Positions 6,827-10,579 of a stretch of DNA of 10,579 bases are shown one piece after another. Each line of letters starts with the position of its first letter. Within the stretch, counting starts at the first letter, position 1. This DNA is from Podochytrium sp. JEL0797 (lineage: Eukaryota; Chytridiomycota; Chytridiomycetes; Chytridiales; Chytriomycetaceae): NCBI GenBank assembly GCA_027596195.1, contig JADGJG010000949.1, forward strand, positions 1 to 10,579, in the 5' to 3' direction. The notes beneath the pieces were generated by a model, which was not told the DNA's origin, did no database searches, and was given only the letters and a program-made list of their open reading frames with translations. Made by a program: the position numbers and the translations under genes.

Positions 6827-9776
6827 ATGACTTCAACCTGCTCTCCCGTCGGAAACGCTGCCTGCTCTTTGCAAACCGTCAACTCGACACTGTCCTTGAA
6901 CGCGTTCCAAGCCTCCGGATCGTCGCTGTTGACACCGGGATCTTACTGGGCTCTCAACACTGCCGACTACAAGGTCGAAGTTGTTGTCTCTTCGGTGTTT
7001 AGCGAGTCGCTTGGCATGAACGCGAATGTCGTCAGTGCTATTACCATGTGCTGTGGTACCGGCGCTGCTAGAACTACTCAGACCTACACTGCCGACAGCT
7101 TTGCCAACAACACCGGTGTCAATGCTTTCTACTGCTGTCCCAACGCGCAAATTACTTCTTCTCTCTGCGATGGACAAGTTCCCATCGGCCACACGACGAT
7201 TCACCCGCAGGCCTTCCCAGTTCAGAACATTCAGGTGCAGCAGATTCAGTACTCTGGTTCCACCGGAATTAGTGGGTTGTGTTACCAAGAAAACGCGGGT
7301 TGCAAGGATATGGTTAGTTTGTTTTGTAATTTGTAGGTCTTTCAAATTGACGCTGATGACCATTCTTTCCACCAGTCTACCGTTGCCGAATGTGGAGCTT
7401 GTAAAGCCTGCGAGTCCACCAAGGCTACCTCTTCGTCCATCAAATCCGCAACCTTGAGCGCCGTTGCCACCACTGCCTCTACAGCCACCATCTCCACTGT
7501 GCCGATCAAGGACACCTCTGCCACCGCTGCTCCTGTCGCTGCCACCACCACTGCTGTTGCACCAGTCCCATCTGGAAGCTCGTGCACTTCAGTTGGCGAC
7601 GAGTCTTGCTCCCTTGTCAATGACAACAAGCCTGCTTTGACATTGGATGCCTTTGGCGCGAAATCTGTCGATTTCTCCACTCCCGGATCTTACTGGGCTC
7701 TCAACACGGCCGACTACAAGGTCGAGGTTGTTGTCTCATCGGTTTTCAGCAAGTCTCTTGGAAAGAACGCGACTGTTGTCAGTGCCATCACCATGTGCTG
7801 TGGTACCGGTGCTGCCAGAACCACCCAGACTTACACTGCCGCCAGCTTTGCCAACAACACCGGTGTCAATGCATTCTTCTGCTGTCCTAATGCCCAGATC
7901 GATGCCTCTCTCTGCGATGGGCAAGTTCCCATCGGCCACACGACGATTCACCCGCAGGCCTTCCCAGTCCAGAACATTCAGGTGCAGCAGATTCAGTACT
8001 CTGGCTCCGCCGGAATTAGCGGATTGTGTTACAAAGAGAACGCGGGATGCAAGGACAAGGTTAGTTTGTTTTGGAATTTGCATCGTCTTTCAAATTCACA
8101 CTGATGACCATTCTTTCCACCAGTCTACCGTTGCCGAATGTGGAGCTTGTAAAGCCTGTGAGTCCACCAAGGCTGCCTCTTCAACCACCAAACCTGCAAC
8201 CTTGAGCGCCGCTGCCACCTCTACCACCTCCCGCGCTGCGCCCGCCAAATCCACTACTTCCATTCACGCGTCGTCCGCGTCGATCACCAAATCGTCTTTC
8301 ACTTCGAGCTCTCACGGATCATCTCCTGTTCCCACTTCTGATTCGCATGCTCGTTCTTCTTTTACGAAGATTGAAAATCCTGCCGTTTCGTCAAGCGTTT
8401 ATGCCTCTTCGGCCGCAACAAAATCTTCTATCAAGGCGTCCGATGCATCCGTTACCTCATCTGCCGCAGTTAGCTCTTCAAAAGAATTAAAGACCAATTC
8501 GTTTCTCTCCTCGAGGGCTCAAGTTTCTTCTGTTGCCTCGTCGGCTGATGTGAAATCTTCTTTCCACCTCACGTCTTCCAAGCTTGTTGTCACGTCAAGT
8601 GTTCACCCATCTTCCGTTGCCATTCATGCTGCCTCGTCTGCCACTGTGAGCTCTTCCATCGAAGTGATGACCAAGTCGATTTCCTCTTCGAGCGCTCAAG
8701 TTTCGGTTGTTTCTTCGAGTGTCCCGTCAGTCGCAGTGAAATCTTCAATCCTCCTCGCGTCTTCCACGGTGGTTGTTGCATCAAGCACTCACCCATCGTC
8801 GTCCAAAAATGTCTCCAGGAAGGTTTCAGGCCTTAAGTCTGCCACCGTCTCCAGTGCTCACTCGTCGTCCACATCTGGTTCGGCTTTCGTCTTTACTAAC
8901 ACTGCTGCTGCCAAGTCTTCCAGCAAGGGTTCAACAGTCAAGTCTGCTGTCGCGTCGAGCGGTCACGCATCGGCTGATGTCGCTAGATCCGGATCTGCTT
9001 CGGTTCCAACTGCCTCTGTCATCACCACATCCGTTACCACCACTTCTCCAACTGTCGCTTCTTCGGAAATCGCTCAGTCTTCTTTGGCCAAGGTTGCAAC
9101 TTCCACTACGGCTAACGCTGCTTCAAAGAGCATCATTGCTTCTAAAGCCGGTCCATCTTCTTCCACCAAGGTTGATACTTCCACCAGTGCCAACGTTGCT
9201 TCCAAAAGTATCATTGCTTCCGAAGACGCTCCGTCTACCACGAAGGTTGCTACTTCCACCACGGCCAACGTTGCTTCCAAGAGCGTCATTGCTTCCCAAG
9301 CCGCTCCATCTTCTTCCGCCAAGGTTGCTACCTCTACCACGGCCAACGTTGCTTCCAAGAGCGTCATAACTTCAGAAACCGCTCCGTCTCCTGAGGCCAC
9401 GGTTCCGATGACCTTTTCCGTCGTCACTGCATTTAAGACCAAAACAGTTGCGGCGTCCCAGGGGCCTATTTCTACATCCCCTTCCATCCTTGTTGCATCA
9501 ACCCAAGCGCAAGTTCGAAATAGTGCCACCCCAGCTACCAGTGTCTCCAACGGAATCTCATCCAACGGAATCTCATCCAACGGAAAGCCATCCGAGCAAA
9601 GCCAAATGGGACACAGTGGTGCTCCACTTGTGACTGAAGTCTCGCAAGGCCAAAATGAGTCTTCTGTTGCTCCTTCCTCCGTTATGAGTATTGATATTCT
9701 CGAGGGCAGTGCTCTGAGGGCACCTTGGGGACTAACTTCGTTGTTAGCGCTCTTTTATTTAATTTTTAAACTTTAA
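6827..9776 (+). CDS. Predicted surface protein: two tandem Cys-rich domains, Ser/Thr-rich stalk, GPI-type tail
   Basis: Exons are 6827-7312, 7376-8059 and 8124-9776; both introns are phase 0 with donor GTTAGT, giving 940 aa. I do not recognise the family. Domain 1 (residues 1-162) has Cys at 5, 13, 75, 76, 103, 104, 114, 152 and 159. Domain 2 (about 230-390) repeats this pattern, including MCCGTGAA and CCPNAQI. Each domain is followed, after an intron, by ECGACKAC (three more Cys), then a Thr/Ala/Ser linker. From residue 403 on, the protein is mostly Ser, Thr, Ala and Val with scattered Lys, as in O-glycosylated wall or surface proteins. It contains two repeat blocks. The C-terminus has small residues (Gly918-Ser919-Ala920), a short spacer and the hydrophobic end WGLTSLLALFYLIFKL (925-940), a GPI-attachment layout. 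Oddly, no N-terminal signal peptide is visible. A tail-anchored protein or a missed upstream exon are alternatives. Role unknown; adhesion or wall structure is a guess. Confidence 0.85.
6938..8123 (+). repeat. Tandem duplication of about 747 bp carrying a domain, its intron and the start of the next exon
   Basis: Positions 6938-7312 align with 7685-8059 without a gap (375 nt each, offset 747). The introns 7313-7375 (63 nt) and 8060-8123 (64 nt) are nearly identical, with the same donor GTTAGTTTGTTTTG and the same end CATTCTTTCCACCAG. The downstream exon starts (7376 and 8124) share the ECGACKACESTKA coding segment almost base for base. The duplicated unit therefore spans an exon, an intron and part of the next exon. 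Confidence 0.9.
8469..8816 (+). repeat. Two imperfect 59-residue Ser-rich repeats in the stalk
   Basis: Unit 1 begins at 8469 (residue 506) and unit 2 at 8646 (residue 565), a spacing of 177 nt or 59 codons. Both follow the same plan: V-S-S-S then E-hydrophobic, S-S-x-A-Q-V-S, V-K-S-S, V-V-x-S-S and H-P-S-S. The match is clear at protein level and partial at DNA level, so this is an older duplication than the 26-residue repeats downstream. Confidence 0.7.
9090..9398 (+). repeat. Four tandem 25-26-residue repeats in the stalk
   Basis: Units run 9090-9167, 9168-9242, 9243-9320 and 9321-9398 (78, 75, 78 and 78 nt; residues 713-815). Each starts K-V-(A/D)-T-S-T, then A-N-(A/V)-A-S-K-S-(I/V)-I, and ends with a Pro-Ser segment. 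Units 3 and 4 are almost identical at DNA level, which points to recent expansion. All differences keep the frame. Confidence 0.9.
9546..9584 (+). repeat. 15-bp tandem repeat (Ser-Asn-Gly-Ile-Ser)
   Basis: TCCAACGGAATCTCA occurs at 9546-9560 and 9561-9575, followed by the first nine bases again at 9576-9584. It encodes S-N-G-I-S twice plus S-N-G, near the C-terminal end of the stalk. It is a small in-frame minisatellite. Confidence 0.85.
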
Positions 9777-9982
9777 CATTCTCTTTTGTCCTTGAGCAAC
9801 AATACAACAATTATTTCAATCGGAAAATGTCAATATTAACATCTTAAATTTTTAAGGATAAAGACTCATCAATCCTCAGACTCAAGGGATAACTCATCAA
9901 TACAAGGCATCACAAATCAGTTGTTTGATTTTGAAGCATCGAGAAGATAAGGGAAAAAATTCCATCGGACGAATATCTGGTT

Positions 9983-10002
9983 GACTGGGCAAAAGCCCAG
10001 TC
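9983..10002. repeat. Perfect 8-bp hairpin with AAAA loop
   Basis: GACTGGGC (9983-9990) and GCCCAGTC (9995-10002) are exact reverse complements around AAAA. The same 8-mer recurs singly upstream of both paralogues. It could be a palindromic protein-binding site, an RNA 3'-end structure or a remnant of a mobile element; the sequence alone does not decide. Confidence 0.7.
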
Positions 10003-10280
10003 TTGGATCCCTATTGGATTCACACCACTAGCTTGTTGGGCAGCCTGCTTTCCAGAGAACCTTCATGAGAGCAGCAGAAAGAGTGGAGAAAGAGAGGATG
10101 TTCTCCCGAAGGATTTCCCTTCAAACATTTCGGCATTACATATGAAAATGAAATTTTTAAGCGGACTGGGCGAACGGGCTTGACACTTCCTCCCCTCAAA
10201 TTCCGGACTTGGCATTAGATAGACAAGAGAAGGGGACTGGGCTTTGAGCTATTCAACAGAAATTCAATTGGCCAAATCCG

Positions 10281-10288
10281 TATATAAG
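10281..10288 (+). promoter_or_regulatory. TATA box of the downstream paralogue
   Basis: TATATAAG lies 41 bp before the ATG at 10322, which leaves room for only a very short 5' leader. This supports the ATG as the true start and argues against an upstream exon carrying a signal peptide. Confidence 0.65.
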
Positions 10289-10321
10289 TCGGACCCCCGA
10301 TGCAAAACCCAAATAACAACC

Positions 10322-10579
10322 ATGACTTCAGCTTGCTCTCCGGTCGGAAACGCTGTTTGCTCTTTGCAAAACCTCAACTCGACTCTGTCCTTGAACCCGT
10401 TCCAAGCGCCGGACTCGACTCTGTCAGCCCCAGGCTCCTACTGGGCTCTGAACACGGCCGACTACAAGGTCGAGGTTGTTGTTTCATCGGTTTTCAGCAA
10501 GTCTCTTGGAAAGAACGCGACTATCGTCAGTGCCATCACCATGTGCTGTGGTACCGGTGCTGCCAAAACCACACAGTCT
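10322..10579 (+). CDS. Paralogue of the Cys-rich domain protein, 5' part only (cut by right edge)
   Basis: An open frame of 86 codons runs to the window end without a stop. Its first residues (MTSACSPVGNAVCSLQ) match the start of the upstream gene (MTSTCSPVGNAACSLQ). The middle (SYWALNTADYKVEVVVSSVF) and the MCCGTGAA motif are shared with both domains. Cys positions 5, 13, 75 and 76 are conserved. From about 10451 the DNA is far closer to domain 2 of the upstream gene than to domain 1. Whether it has a second domain, a stalk or a GPI tail cannot be seen. As in the upstream gene, no signal peptide is visible. It shows that the family forms a tandem cluster here. Confidence 0.85.
   Translation, partial: MTSACSPVGNAVCSLQNLNSTLSLNPFQAPDSTLSAPGSYWALNTADYKVEVVVSSVFSKSLGKNATIVSAITMCCGTGAAKTTQS

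Larger units (their letters stand above)
9777..10321. other. Intergenic spacer between the two Cys-rich paralogues
   Basis: No gene is supported in these 545 bp. The stretch is AT-rich after the stop codon, then carries the direct repeat ACTCATCAAT (9864-9873 and 9892-9901), a strong hairpin (9983-10002), further GACTGGGC motifs (10164-10171, 10235-10242), a reverse CCAAT (ATTGG, about 10267-10271) and a TATA box (10281-10288). The 11-mer GATAAAGACTC (9857-9867) also occurs in the upstream gene's leader region (6782-6792). Confidence 0.6.

Noticed and set aside
7647..8123. Upstream part of the long open frame that ends at 9776
   Set aside because: Before 8124 this frame is out of register with domain 2, which is clearly coding in another frame. 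Only the part from 8124 on is real, as exon 3.
9074..9580. 168-residue minus-strand open frame over the 26-residue repeats
   Set aside because: Repetitive antisense of the stalk; the sense frame carries the domain fusion and GPI tail.
1..10579. tRNA, rRNA, CRISPR array or transposon ends
   Set aside because: I saw no cloverleaf, rRNA-like core, spaced direct repeats or terminal inverted repeats flanking an ORF. The repeats present are coding tandem repeats or short hairpins.

Overview
The window looks like nuclear DNA of an intron-rich eukaryote with a compact genome. Introns are GT-AG, about 60-100 nt long, and several carry a fungal-type branch site (CTAAC or CTGAT) shortly before the acceptor. 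The genes encode ABCA-type transporters and a Ser/Thr-rich surface-like protein with a GPI-type tail. As far as I know, ABCA transporters are largely missing from ascomycetes and basidiomycetes but present in zoosporic (early-diverging) fungi, so a chytrid-like fungus is my best guess. This is an inference; no marker gene fixes the taxon.

Layout. Positions 1-116 are a C-homopolymer edge inside an intron, probably a contig end. A minus-strand ABCA half-transporter gene (2445 down to 117, five exons seen) runs off the left edge before its ATPase domain. It is head-to-head, across a gap of about 205 bp with a CCAAT box and an inverted repeat, with a complete plus-strand ABCA half transporter (2651-5916, nine exons, 893 aa). 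After a 910-bp non-coding stretch comes a three-exon gene (6827-9776, 940 aa). It has two tandem copies of an unrecognised Cys-rich domain, a long Ser/Thr-rich stalk with repeats, and a GPI-type C-terminus. A 545-bp spacer with a hairpin and a TATA box follows, then the start of a paralogue (10322 to the right edge).

How they fit together. The two transporters share a divergent promoter and could be co-expressed partners or independent lipid/substrate exporters; nothing in the sequence decides this. The right half looks like an expanding tandem family of cell-surface-like proteins. The internal domain duplication includes an intron, and the downstream paralogue looks like a mosaic of the two domains.

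The most unusual signal is not a gene. In the large membrane and ATPase exons of both ABCA genes, synonymous codon use switches along each exon, from C-ending (Leu CTC) at the 5' end to G/T-ending (Leu TTG) at the 3' end, and mostly resets after an intron.
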